From positions 4,402,001 to 4,466,000 of the forward strand of contig NZ_LR026975.1 of the NCBI RefSeq assembly GCF_900603025.1: DNA of 64,000 nt. The letters run 5' to 3'. The notes beneath the pieces are model-generated. The model saw only the letters and a list, made by a program, of their open reading frames with translations. It was not told the DNA's origin and searched no databases. Source of the DNA: Mycolicibacterium hassiacum DSM 44199. GTDB taxonomy: Bacteria; Actinomycetota; Actinomycetes; Mycobacteriales; Mycobacteriaceae. This document shows positions 28,304-36,673 of this stretch, in pieces. Made by a program: the position numbers and the translations under genes. Positions within the stretch are counted from its first letter, which is position 1. Every line of letters starts with the position of its first letter.

Positions 28304-29926
28304 ATGGCTTTTCGGGAGGTCAATGTGAACGAGATCAGGGAAGTACTGCGGTTGTGGCTGGGGGTGGCCGGGTTACCGGCGCCAGGCCTGCGCACGATCG
28401 CCGCGCATTGCGGCCTGGACCGCAAAACGGTGCGCCGCTATGTGCAGGCCGCGCATGCTGCCGGTCTGCGCCGAGACGACGACGCCAGCGTGATCGATGA
28501 CGGGTTGATCGGGGCGGTCGCCGAGGCGGTGCGCCCGGTGCGCCCGCATGGTCATGGTGCGGCGTGGGAACAGTTGTTGGCGTTCGAGGGACAGATCAGG
28601 GCGTGGGTGGCCGGCGACGGTGAACAGCGGCCGTTGACGATCACCAAGATCCACACGTTGCTGGCCCGGCAGGGGTGTGTGGTGCCGTATCGAACGTTGC
28701 ACCGATTCGCCAGTGAGCGTTGTGGTTTCGGCCGCAAGGGCACCACGGTACGGGTTGCTGATGGTGATCCCGGCGTGGAGTGCCAGATCGATTTCGGCTA
28801 CCTGGGAATGCTCACCGACGCCACGGACGGTCGGCGCCGCAAGGTGCATGCGTTGATCTTCACCGCCGTCTACTCCCGGCACATGTTCGTCTGGCTGACG
28901 TACTCGCAGACCCTGGCGGCGGTGATCGCCGGATGTCAGGCGGCGTGGGCGTTCTTCGGTGGGGTGTTCGCAGTGCTGATCCCCGACAATTTGAAACCGG
29001 TGATCGCTTCTGCTGATGCGCTCAACCCGCAGTTCACCCGTGGGTGGCTGGACTACGCCGGTCATGGCGGATTCCTCACCGACCCGGCCAGGGTGCGGTC
29101 CCCGAAGGATAAGCCGCGGGTGGAACGCGTGGTGCAGTATGTGCGCCGAAACTTCTGGGACGGTGAAACATTCAGCAGTCTCGACGAAGCTCAGCACGTC
29201 GCGACCGTGTGGTGTGAGCGCACCGCCGGGACCCGCATCCACGGCACCACCTGCGCGCGTCCGCTGGAGGTGTTCACCGCCGAAGAACAGCCGCTACTGC
29301 TGGCGATGCCGGGGGTCTATGACGTGCCGGTGTTCAAAGCGGTCAAGGTGCACCGTGATTTCCACGCCGAGGTCGCCAAAGCGCTGTACTCGCTGCCCGA
29401 GTGTTGGATCGGCACCACGTTGGACGTGCGTGCCGATGGGGAGTTGGTGAAGTTCTATCACCGCGGCACGCTGGTGAAAGTCCATCCCCGCCAGCCGGCC
29501 GGGGGCCGCAGCACCGACCGTGGGGATCTGCCCGAACACAAGGCCGGCTACGCGTTGCGCGACCTGGCAGCGTTGATCGCGGCGTGCGCGGCGCACGGGC
29601 CCAATATCGGGATCTATGCCGAACGCATCCTCGATGACCCGCTGCCCTGGACCCGGATGCGCACCGTCTACCGCCTGCTGGGCCTGGTGCGCCGCTACGG
29701 CGCACAGCGCGTCGAGGCGGCCTGCTCACTGTCACTGGACCTCGATGTGGTCTCGGTCACCAAGATCGCCTCCATGCTGGAACGCGCCACCGAAACCTGC
29801 GCACCGGCACTACCGCGGGCAGTCGGACAGGAAGCCACCCGGTTCTCCCGTGACCCATCCGAATTCAGCTCCACCCCAACACCATTGACCGTGATATCCC
29901 ACTCCGAGTCCGAGGAGACCCGCTGA
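28304..29926 (+). CDS. istA: IstA, IS21-family DDE transposase
   Basis: A 540-residue transposase. An N-terminal HTH (TIAAHCGLDRKTVRRYVQAA) binds the ends. The catalytic DDE core has Asp in VECQIDFGYLG, Asp in VLIPDNLKPV, and Glu in KDKPRVERVVQYVR. A C-terminal region for interaction with IstB follows. The ATG at 28304 follows GGAGG by 8 bases; an in-frame TTG at 28184 would give an implausible leader. istB starts 1 base after the stop, so the two are coupled. Confidence 0.92.
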   Translation: MAFREVNVNEIREVLRLWLGVAGLPAPGLRTIAAHCGLDRKTVRRYVQAAHAAGLRRDDDASVIDDGLIGAVAEAVRPVRPHGHGAAWEQLLAFEGQIRAWVAGDGEQRPLTITKIHTLLARQGCVVPYRTLHRFASERCGFGRKGTTVRVADGDPGVECQIDFGYLGMLTDATDGRRRKVHALIFTAVYSRHMFVWLTYSQTLAAVIAGCQAAWAFFGGVFAVLIPDNLKPVIASADALNPQFTRGWLDYAGHGGFLTDPARVRSPKDKPRVERVVQYVRRNFWDGETFSSLDEAQHVATVWCERTAGTRIHGTTCARPLEVFTAEEQPLLLAMPGVYDVPVFKAVKVHRDFHAEVAKALYSLPECWIGTTLDVRADGELVKFYHRGTLVKVHPRQPAGGRSTDRGDLPEHKAGYALRDLAALIAACAAHGPNIGIYAERILDDPLPWTRMRTVYRLLGLVRRYGAQRVEAACSLSLDLDVVSVTKIASMLERATETCAPALPRAVGQEATRFSRDPSEFSSTPTPLTVISHSESEETR

Positions 29927-29927
29927 C

Positions 29928-30728
29928 ATGACCACCTCCACCAACCGCAAGCCCGCTGAGCCGGTCGGCGCTGACCTGCTGCGACTGCTCAAAACCCTTA
30001 AACTCGGCGCCTTGGCCGACACCCTGCCCGAACGCGCCGCACTGGCCCGCCAACACAAACTCAGCCACATCGGGTTCCTCGAAACACTGCTGGCCGACGA
30101 GGTGTCACGACGCGAATCCCGGTCCGCGGCACTGAGGGCGGTCAAAGCTGGGCTCGACCCGACAATGCGTTTCGACAGCTGGAATGCGCTCGACGACCTA
30201 CGCTATGACCGCACCCTGCTCGGCGATCTGACCTCGCTACGGTTCCTCGACGCCGGGCAATCGGCGATCATCCTCGGACCCGTCGGCGTCGGCAAAACAC
30301 ATCTGGCAACAGCACTGGGGCACATGGCCATTCGCCGACGCCATAGTGTCATGTTCGGTCGCGCCGATAAACTGTTCACTCGGCTACGCGCCGCCCGCCT
30401 CGACAACACCGTCGACGCCGAGATCCGCCGACTGGCCGCCGTCGACGTCCTCATCATCGACGACTTCGCGCTACGGCCCCTCGACGCCACCGAGACCAGC
30501 GACTTCTACGAAATTGTGGTGGAACGCCACCGGACCAAGACAACCATCGCAACCTCCAACCGCGAGCCGGCCGAATGGCTGACCATGACCGCCGACACCC
30601 TGCTGGCCCAATCAGCCATCGACCGACTGACCTCCACCGCCCACACCCTGGTCATCGAAGGACCGTCCTACCGCCAACGCACCCGCGACCAACTTGACCC
30701 AGGCCACCCCGACCAGCATCCTCAATAA
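29928..30728 (+). CDS. istB: IstB, IS21-family AAA+ ATPase helper
   Basis: A 266-residue IstB. Its DnaA/DnaC-like AAA+ core has Walker A GPVGVGKTHLATAL near residue 121 and Walker B VDVLIIDDFAL near residue 175. IstB remodels target DNA and activates IstA. The N-terminal helical region (LLKTLKLGALADTLPERAAL) is the usual IstB start. Length is normal and the gene is intact. Confidence 0.93.
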   Translation: MTTSTNRKPAEPVGADLLRLLKTLKLGALADTLPERAALARQHKLSHIGFLETLLADEVSRRESRSAALRAVKAGLDPTMRFDSWNALDDLRYDRTLLGDLTSLRFLDAGQSAIILGPVGVGKTHLATALGHMAIRRRHSVMFGRADKLFTRLRAARLDNTVDAEIRRLAAVDVLIIDDFALRPLDATETSDFYEIVVERHRTKTTIATSNREPAEWLTMTADTLLAQSAIDRLTSTAHTLVIEGPSYRQRTRDQLDPGHPDQHPQ

Positions 30729-31815
30729 CGCGCCACGGTGGTCCCATCCTCGTGGCAATCAGGTGGTCCCATCCCCCTGGCAAGCGACAGGGAGACGCTG
30801 GCGCAAAGCCAGCGCCAAGGCTGGACCGAACGCGACATCAAGATTCCCGCCACCGAGTGGTCGCCTGAGTTGCGTGCTGAGTATGAGCGCGTCGCCAACG
30901 CGGGTACCGCAGCGGCTGACCAACTCGTCGCCCTGGCCAAAGCCACCCCGCACCGGGTCATGCGCGAACTCTACGAATTGTTCATCGCCTACGCCCGCGC
31001 CTACGCCGCCAGCATCCCCACCTACACAGCCAAAGACAACCACCTGGCCACAGTCATGACTTCGGCCTCAGCGGTCATCACCTACATCTGCCGCGCGGCC
31101 TACACCGGGGTCGCGTCGTCACGGGCGCCGAGTATCCCCGCGGTCGAGCCGCCCGCAGAAGTGGCACCACTGACCGATCCCAGCGATCCCCCACTACTGA
31201 TGACCTCACCTGATCCGACATGTTCTCAGTGGGAGCCTCTGGCTAGCACAATCCATCCCGAGTTGGAAGCGTGGGCCGGCATCGACAGGAAAATCCCCGC
31301 CACGGACTGGACGCCGGAGCAACGCGACATCATCGAGCAATCCATTCCCGTTCTCCAGCGCTACGCCGACGAGACGGAAAAGATCGGGCAACAAAGCCCC
31401 AACCCCATCGTGCAAGACCTGACAGTGCTGTCGACCCAATACCGCCGCGCCTATGCTGCCGCATTACCCACCTACCGTTATCCTGACGACAATTTCGATC
31501 TCGTCGCCGAGCGCACACTGGCAATCGTCTATAAGAGTTGTCAGTTCGCCGAGTCCTGAGTTGTTTGGGCTTATCGAAACGGTCTGCTACGCGCCACTGG
31601 GAACACGTGACTGAGAGCACACCGACGTGCGCGGCGATCACTTTGGTGATGTCTGGTGGCAATTGCCATCGCCTTCTGCAGCGATGGCCCTCAACTCCAT
31701 CGCCAGCCGCACCAAGCGAGTCCTCGATGCATTTTCCCTGCCGTGACGCTCTTCCGCACCGTGCAATATCGGCAAGAAAACGCGCTCTGCGCCCCTCAGC
31801 GATAACCACGCTTTC

Positions 31816-32154
31816 GTGCTCGGTGGTTTCCCGCCGAAGGTAGCCGCGCTGTTGCGGCAAGGCCCAGCAGTTGCAGTCGCTGATGGACGAGCAGCTGCAC
31901 AAGATGAACACCCAGACCTTCACCGCCTCCGACGAACCGACACCGTACAGGTCACCCTCAACGGGCACTTCCACCTCACCGACGCCCCCATCGAAGACGG
32001 CCTGCCGCGGCTGGGGGCGCAGCTGGTCGAGCAGCGGCTCAACGAGGCACTGTTGAAGGCGATGGCCGCCGCATCCGAGGCCACCGACAGCGACCGTGAG
32101 CGGCTCGACGCGGCGGTCGCCGAGATCACCGGGAAGCTACGCACCGATAAGTGA
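31816..32154 (+). pseudogene. Second espL copy with two compensating frameshifts
   Basis: The nucleotide sequence is close to espL (18798-19136). An extra A near 31860 (CGGCAAGGCC versus CGGCAGGCC) shifts the frame, and a missing A near 31936 (GACGAACCGAC versus GACGAAACCGAC) restores it. The frame stays open for 112 codons, the same length as espL. About 25 residues covering the end of helix 1 are replaced by an unrelated sequence (begins GPAVAVADGRAAAQ). The beta hairpin and C-terminal helix remain intact (TDTVQVTLNGHFHLTDA). The first codons also differ. It is probably non-functional, although a product could be made. Confidence 0.75.
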
Positions 32155-32431
32155 CGCGGTGTCGGGGCCGGCGCGAATGGCGGTCGCCGACACACGCTTG
32201 ACGATGCTTTGCTTTACGGAGCAGGTCGAGCGACCTCCCCAGTTGTCTGCGCGGCATGCGAGGCAGCGGGAGCCAGACCTCCCGATGTTTCTGGCCTTGG
32301 CCTGAAGTGGGCTCCTCGCGGAGGAGTCGCTGGTGGCATGAGAACTTCGCGCACTCACCCGCTCTACGCATTAGGTAGCATCGACTCGTCACGCTAGTTG
32401 GAAGTCCGCAAGACCCGGGGGTGGATCAGGG

Positions 32432-32785
32432 ATGCCTGCAGTGAATCCGGGCGGGGGCACGCAGGACTTGCGCGTCGACCCCGGCGTGGTCCGCGAATCC
32501 GGCGGCAAGATCGGTGAGATCGCCGGCAGCATCCCGGATGCGCCTACCCCGTATAAGCCCGCGGGTGGCGATCCGCTGTCATCGGCGATTGCTGCCAAGG
32601 TCGCCGAGGTGGTCGACCCGATCATTCCGCAGGTTCCGAAGGTGAAGAATTCGCTGTCGGGGTATGCGGAGAAGGTGAAGGCGGCCGCAAACCACTACGA
32701 GAACACCGACAGCCAGCTGGCATCCAAGATCACCGAACAGACGAGCAAGCTGGATCAGCTCGCCAACCAGACATACCAGGCCTAG
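32432..32785 (+). CDS. EspJ-like ESX-1 secretion-associated protein (short form)
   Basis: A 117-residue helical protein. The LRVDPGVVRESGGKIGE start, the central Pro-containing turn, and the second helix ending in HYENTD resemble the N-terminal domain of EspJ (Rv3878) and the wider EspC/DUF2580 secretion-target family. YENTD (Tyr89, Asp93) fits the YxxxD/E export motif of type VII substrates. M. tuberculosis EspJ is about 280 residues with a long Ala/Pro-rich tail that is missing here. It also sits on the opposite strand to eccD1, converging with it, whereas espJ follows eccD1 on the same strand in M. tuberculosis. The assignment to EspJ rests on pattern and position. Confidence 0.65.
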   Translation: MPAVNPGGGTQDLRVDPGVVRESGGKIGEIAGSIPDAPTPYKPAGGDPLSSAIAAKVAEVVDPIIPQVPKVKNSLSGYAEKVKAAANHYENTDSQLASKITEQTSKLDQLANQTYQA

Positions 32786-32891
32786 TCACCCGCACTCCGC
32801 CTGCCGCGCAACCATTTAGCGGCCAGTAAGCAGCCCGGCCAGCCCGGAAACCGTGCGGCCACACACGGACCGACGGCGGTGGTAACGGCGC

Positions 32892-34418
32892 TTAGAACCG
32901 CAGGTTGCGCAGGATGTCGTAGACGCTGGCGATCCACAACAGCATCGGGATCACCGCCGCGATCGCCGCTCCGTCAACGAGTTCCAGGATCCACTTGGTC
33001 ACCGGCGACACCCGCTGGATACCGCGCGTCGCGCCGATCACGATCAGCGTCACCACCGCCACCAGCAGGTAGATGCCCAGGATCAACCACCCAGTGCGTG
33101 GGTACCACAGCGTCAGCTTCACCATCACCCCGGTCGGTATGGTGACCGCGGCCGCCAACAGCGCCCAGGCACACCACCGTTCGGCGTACAGCCGGGACCG
33201 GAACCCGCAGATCGTCGTCACCAGCGCCGCCACGATCAGCGAGTGCACGAAGAAGTGCCCCTGCACCACGACGGCGATCGCGCCGACCGACAACACCAGC
33301 GCACCGGCGGTCACGAAACCGATCAGCAGCTGGCGGGCCAGCTGGCTGCGTTCCTGCAGCCGCGCCGCCGAATCCGGAATCGACTCGATGATCGCCTGCC
33401 AGGTCGGCGACTCGTCCCCGTGCGGGGTCGCCACCGGGTCCAACAACTCCTCGACCCCGACGGTCTCGCCCGGCGCCGGGATCGGCGGCAGCGCGATACG
33501 CGCAACCGCCACCGTGAGTTTCGCCGCGTTGGTGACCACGATCAGCCCGAACGCGATCGCGCCCGCCGGCACCCAGTACTGCCAGCCGTACCCGTAGGCC
33601 ACCGCCGCGGCCGTCGCCGCGATCGACGTCACCGCCAGAAACGCCGCGATCTCCGCACGCTTGCGCGGCCCGCCACGGCTGCCCAGGGTCAACAGCAGCA
33701 CGATCGCCGCCGCGGCGGCCACCTGCGGGGCACCCATCCCGTCGTACTCGCGCGGCAACGGGATCGCCGCCGCCCCCGCCCCGGCCAAGAACGGAGCCGA
33801 CGCTACCAACAGGCTCTCGGACAGCCCGATGTTCTGGAACCGGTTGCGCGCCAACAGGCTTCCGCCCAGCACCGCCAACCCGACCAGTCCCAGCGCGATC
33901 GCCCACCACCAATGATGGCCGGTACGGGAGTACGCCACCAGCGACATGATCGTCAGCGCCAGCGCCGCGACCGGCGTCGCCAGGTAGACGAACCGGTAGA
34001 ACGCCGACCGGTCGAACTCCGGTGACTCGTCGAGCACCGCGATCGCGTCGATCACGTCCTCGACCAGCGGCCGGTACCGCTCGGTGCGGCTCACCAGCAC
34101 CAGCGTCAGCAGCGTCCCGTCCACCACCCCGGCGTCGTCGAGCGATTCGCTCGACTTCAGCGGCGGCGCCCCCGGACGGGCGAACGCCCACACCCCCTGC
34201 GCGGAGAAGTCGAACCCGCCCAGCACCTCCTTGGGAGTGTCCTCGAGCAGTTCGGCCAGCACCGCGACGGTCTCGTCGATGTAGGACTCGATCGGGGCCG
34301 TCGCGGGCAACACCAGATCCGTCATGCGCCGCCCGGTCAGGATGGTGACCCGGGTGGTCGCCGGCCGCGCGGGCGCCGAGACGCCCGCGGGCGATGCCGC
34401 TGCCGCCGTGCTGGTCAA
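32892..34418 (-). CDS. eccD1: EccD1, ESX-1 polytopic membrane channel component
   Basis: A 508-residue EccD. The N-terminal ubiquitin-like domain covers about 20-110 (VTILTGRRMTDLVLPATAPI onward). About eleven membrane helices cover about 140-505, including FYRFVYLATPVAALALTIMS at the start. EccD dimers form most of the membrane vestibule of type VII secretion systems. The start overlaps the espI stop by ATGA, and it is the last gene of the leftward core operon. Confidence 0.93.
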   Translation of the reverse strand: MTSTAAAASPAGVSAPARPATTRVTILTGRRMTDLVLPATAPIESYIDETVAVLAELLEDTPKEVLGGFDFSAQGVWAFARPGAPPLKSSESLDDAGVVDGTLLTLVLVSRTERYRPLVEDVIDAIAVLDESPEFDRSAFYRFVYLATPVAALALTIMSLVAYSRTGHHWWWAIALGLVGLAVLGGSLLARNRFQNIGLSESLLVASAPFLAGAGAAAIPLPREYDGMGAPQVAAAAAIVLLLTLGSRGGPRKRAEIAAFLAVTSIAATAAAVAYGYGWQYWVPAGAIAFGLIVVTNAAKLTVAVARIALPPIPAPGETVGVEELLDPVATPHGDESPTWQAIIESIPDSAARLQERSQLARQLLIGFVTAGALVLSVGAIAVVVQGHFFVHSLIVAALVTTICGFRSRLYAERWCAWALLAAAVTIPTGVMVKLTLWYPRTGWLILGIYLLVAVVTLIVIGATRGIQRVSPVTKWILELVDGAAIAAVIPMLLWIASVYDILRNLRF

Positions 34419-35866
34419 CGCCGTTCGAGCCTGTCGAAGTCGTCGGACAATGCGGCGGCCAGCTCAGTGATCCGCCGCTGGAACTTGCGGCTCAGCAGGT
34501 CGAGCTGGATCTCGGTGCCCGCCGCGATGTGCTTGTCGTACGGCAGCACGATCACCCGGCCCGGCGGCACGTGCCGCTCGAACTGCTGCACCAAGTCCTC
34601 CACGTCGATGTTGGGCTTACCCGGCACCACGTGGTTGATCACCACGCACGAGCGTCCGAGCAGATCCTGATACCCGTTCTGGCGCAGCCAGTCCATGGTC
34701 ACTGCGGCCTGCCGGGCCCCGTCGATCGAGGCGCTGGCCACGATCACCAGCCCCGACACGGTCGCCAACACCCCGCGCGCGGCCGGGTGGAACAGGCCCG
34801 CGCCGCAGTCGGCCAGTACCAGGTTGTAGTAGCGCGACACGATCGAGGTCGCGTTCTTCCAGTCCTCGTCGTTGAACGCGCGCCGCGCGGTGCTGTAGTC
34901 CTCCGACGACAGCACCTCGAGGTTGGCGCTGTTCATGCTGGTGTAGGCGCGGATGTCGTTGTAGCGCGACAACTCCTTGTCGGCCAGCAGGTCGGCGACG
35001 GTGGCCGCGGACTGCCGGCCGGCCCGGTCGGCCAGGTTGCCGCCGTCCGGGTCGGCGTCGATGGCCAGGATCCGGTCGCCGCGCACCCGGCTCAGCACCG
35101 AACCCAGCGCCACGGTGATCGCGGTCTTGCCGACGCCGCCCTTGAGCCCGAAGATCCCGATCTGATACGAGTCGCGCGCATTACGGCGGATGCGCGTGTG
35201 CAACTCCATCTCGTAGAGCTCATCGGGCGACAGACCCAGGTTGATGCGCGTCAGCACGTACAGCCAGTGCCGCCAGCCGCGCTGCGACGGCATCTTGACC
35301 GCGGTCTTGACCCCGACGTGCGACAGCGCGTCGATCGCCCGGTGATTGCCGATGGTCGCCGCCGACGTCGGGGCGAGCTGGCCGGCCCACGGCGTCTCGA
35401 TCTCCTGCGACACCTCGGCGAAGTGCGCCGACGGCGGCGGGGCGGGCGCCGGACGGGGCGCGGGCGCCGGAGCCTGCCGCGGCGGCTCGAACCGGGCACC
35501 GGTCTGCCCGGTCTGCTGGGGTTGACGCAGCAGGCCGTTCGCCGGCGGCGGCGAGGTCTGCCCCGCGAGCGGAGGCCGGGCGATCGGCATCTGCGTGGTG
35601 GTCTCGTTCTGTCCGGCCGACGGGGTCGCTGTCGGTGGGGCCGCGGCGGTCTGCGTCTGCGGCGGATTGCCGGCCACCGGCATCGGTGGCGGCGTCGTAT
35701 CCGCGCCCCCGCTCACGGGCGGCTTGGGCGACGCCGTCGCGTCGCGCTTCCCGTCCTTCTCGCCCGTGTCGCTCGTGTCGCTGGTCGCGGCCCGATCCCC
35801 CTCGTTGCCGGCTGTCTCCACAGCGTCCCCCGGGGAGTGGAAAAGCCGCTCATAGTCGGCCGACAT
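34415..35866 (-). CDS. espI: EspI, ESX-1 MinD-like ATPase with proline-rich N-terminus
   Basis: A 483-residue EspI. It opens with MSADYERLFHSP, like the M. tuberculosis protein. A Pro/Ala-rich region covers about 35-150. The conserved SQRGWRHWLYVLTRINLGLSPDE region leads into a ParA/MinD ATPase with Walker A IFGLKGGVGKTAITVAL near residue 237. EspI has been implicated in down-regulating ESX-1 when ATP is low. The protein is shorter than the 666-residue M. tuberculosis form, entirely through a reduced proline-rich segment. It follows esxA and overlaps eccD1. Confidence 0.92.
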   Translation of the reverse strand: MSADYERLFHSPGDAVETAGNEGDRAATSDTSDTGEKDGKRDATASPKPPVSGGADTTPPPMPVAGNPPQTQTAAAPPTATPSAGQNETTTQMPIARPPLAGQTSPPPANGLLRQPQQTGQTGARFEPPRQAPAPAPRPAPAPPPSAHFAEVSQEIETPWAGQLAPTSAATIGNHRAIDALSHVGVKTAVKMPSQRGWRHWLYVLTRINLGLSPDELYEMELHTRIRRNARDSYQIGIFGLKGGVGKTAITVALGSVLSRVRGDRILAIDADPDGGNLADRAGRQSAATVADLLADKELSRYNDIRAYTSMNSANLEVLSSEDYSTARRAFNDEDWKNATSIVSRYYNLVLADCGAGLFHPAARGVLATVSGLVIVASASIDGARQAAVTMDWLRQNGYQDLLGRSCVVINHVVPGKPNIDVEDLVQQFERHVPPGRVIVLPYDKHIAAGTEIQLDLLSRKFQRRITELAAALSDDFDRLERR

Positions 35867-35957
35867 AGCTACCTCTCGATATGTTGTTCACGCCGGATAC
35901 GCACGCGGTGGGCGGGCGCCCGTTCCGGACTCCCGCCCACCTGCGTGCACCGCCGTG

Positions 35958-36245
35958 TTAGGCGAACATCCCGGTCACGCCGGCTTCAGTCTGTGCCATC
36001 GTCGCACCGGCCTCGCTGATGGTCTGAGCCAGGTTCTGAAGCGCGGCGTTGAGCTCCGCAGCAGCATTGTCCCACCGCATCTGCACCGCCTGGTAAGCTT
36101 CCGAACCGCTACCGCCCCAGACCGCGGCCAGCGCGGCCAGCGAGCCCTTGCCTTCGTCGAGCAGCCCGGCGGTGGTGGCCACCGCGCCCTGGATCTCGCT
36201 CGCGCCGCCCTCGATACCGGCGAAATTCCATACCTGTTCGGTCAT
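35958..36245 (-). CDS. esxA: EsxA (ESAT-6), ESX-1 secreted substrate
   Basis: A 95-residue WXG100 protein with the WxG turn at Trp43-Gly44-Gly45 ([11 protein letters not shown]), between two helices, and the typical [19 protein letters not shown] start. It forms a heterodimer with EsxB that is exported by ESX-1; in pathogens it takes part in phagosomal damage. It lies 33 bases downstream of esxB and upstream of espI, in the conserved order. Confidence 0.97.
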   Translation of the reverse strand: MTEQVWNFAGIEGGASEIQGAVATTAGLLDEGKGSLAALAAVWGGSGSEAYQAVQMRWDNAAAELNAALQNLAQTISEAGATMAQTEAGVTGMFA

Positions 36246-36278
36246 TGCTTGTCTCCGTCCTCTCCTGGTCTGGGGTCG

Positions 36279-36581
36279 TCAGATGTTCATCGCCGAAGCG
36301 ACAACGCTGGCCTGGTCCTCGTCGGTGGCCGTGTACTGCACACCGGAGGTGTGGATGTTGGCCGAGATGTCGTTCAGCTCCTGAATCTGGCGGGCAGCGG
36401 CCTCGTGGTAACGCTGCAAGGCCGCCTGCGCCGCGGTACCGGCCTGCCCGACCATCTGGCTGGCCAGAGCGCCCGCCACCGACTCGACATGCGCGATGAC
36501 GCCCTTGAGCTCACCGGAGATTCGCTCGAAGTTCGCTGCCTCCTTGGCGAGGACAGCGGCATCGGTATTCAACTGTGCCAT
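36279..36581 (-). CDS. esxB: EsxB (CFP-10), ESX-1 secreted substrate
   Basis: A 100-residue EsxB of normal length. ANFERISGELKGVI and GTAAQAALQRYHEAA are strongly conserved. The secretion motif YTATD (Tyr83, Asp87) is present, followed by a short C-terminal tail (VVASAMNI) of the kind recognised by EccCb1. Oddly, the WXG position reads Met43-Val44-Gly45, so the Trp is missing. The Trp in partner EsxA is kept. A purine-rich GAGAAGGAG precedes the ATG. Confidence 0.96.
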   Translation of the reverse strand: MAQLNTDAAVLAKEAANFERISGELKGVIAHVESVAGALASQMVGQAGTAAQAALQRYHEAAARQIQELNDISANIHTSGVQYTATDEDQASVVASAMNI

Positions 36582-36673
36582 GCTGGACTCCTTCTCTCCT
36601 CTTCCTTTGTCCTCACCACGGAATGGCGAGTCTTCCGGCCGGGCGGCCGGGAAGTCTGTGGGTGATCACCCGA

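Larger units (their letters stand above)
28144..30789 (+). mobile_element. IS21-family insertion sequence (2,646 bp)
   Basis: The ends are TGTCGTCTGCCA (28144-28155) and TGGCAAGCGACA (30778-30789), imperfect inverted repeats. A 5-bp target duplication GGGAG lies at 28139-28143 and 30790-30794. Both ends carry repeated TGCCA...TGGGACCA blocks, typical of the multiple subterminal repeats of IS21 elements. The element encodes an istA-istB pair. It sits inside copy E of the membrane protein family. Both genes are intact and the target duplication is perfect, so insertion appears recent. Confidence 0.93.
27775..31559 (+). pseudogene. Family copy E, split by an IS21-family insertion
   Basis: The 5' part (27775-28143) encodes the proline-rich tail, membrane helix and first residues of domain 1, up to PTCAPWDPIRE. 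The 3' part (30795-31559) continues in the same frame with TLAQSQRQGWTERD and encodes the remainder. Removing the element and one target duplicate joins the frame perfectly and gives a 377-residue protein. Both outer domains are of the copy A class, including the ending YKSCQF. The 5' leader is of the array type, so copy E closes the array with A-like coding sequence. It is inactivated as it stands. Confidence 0.88.

Noticed and set aside
31560..31815. Segment between copy E and the second espL, examined for another gene fragment.
   Set aside because: No similarity to espK, the array spacers or copy A downstream sequence could be seen, and the open frames are short.
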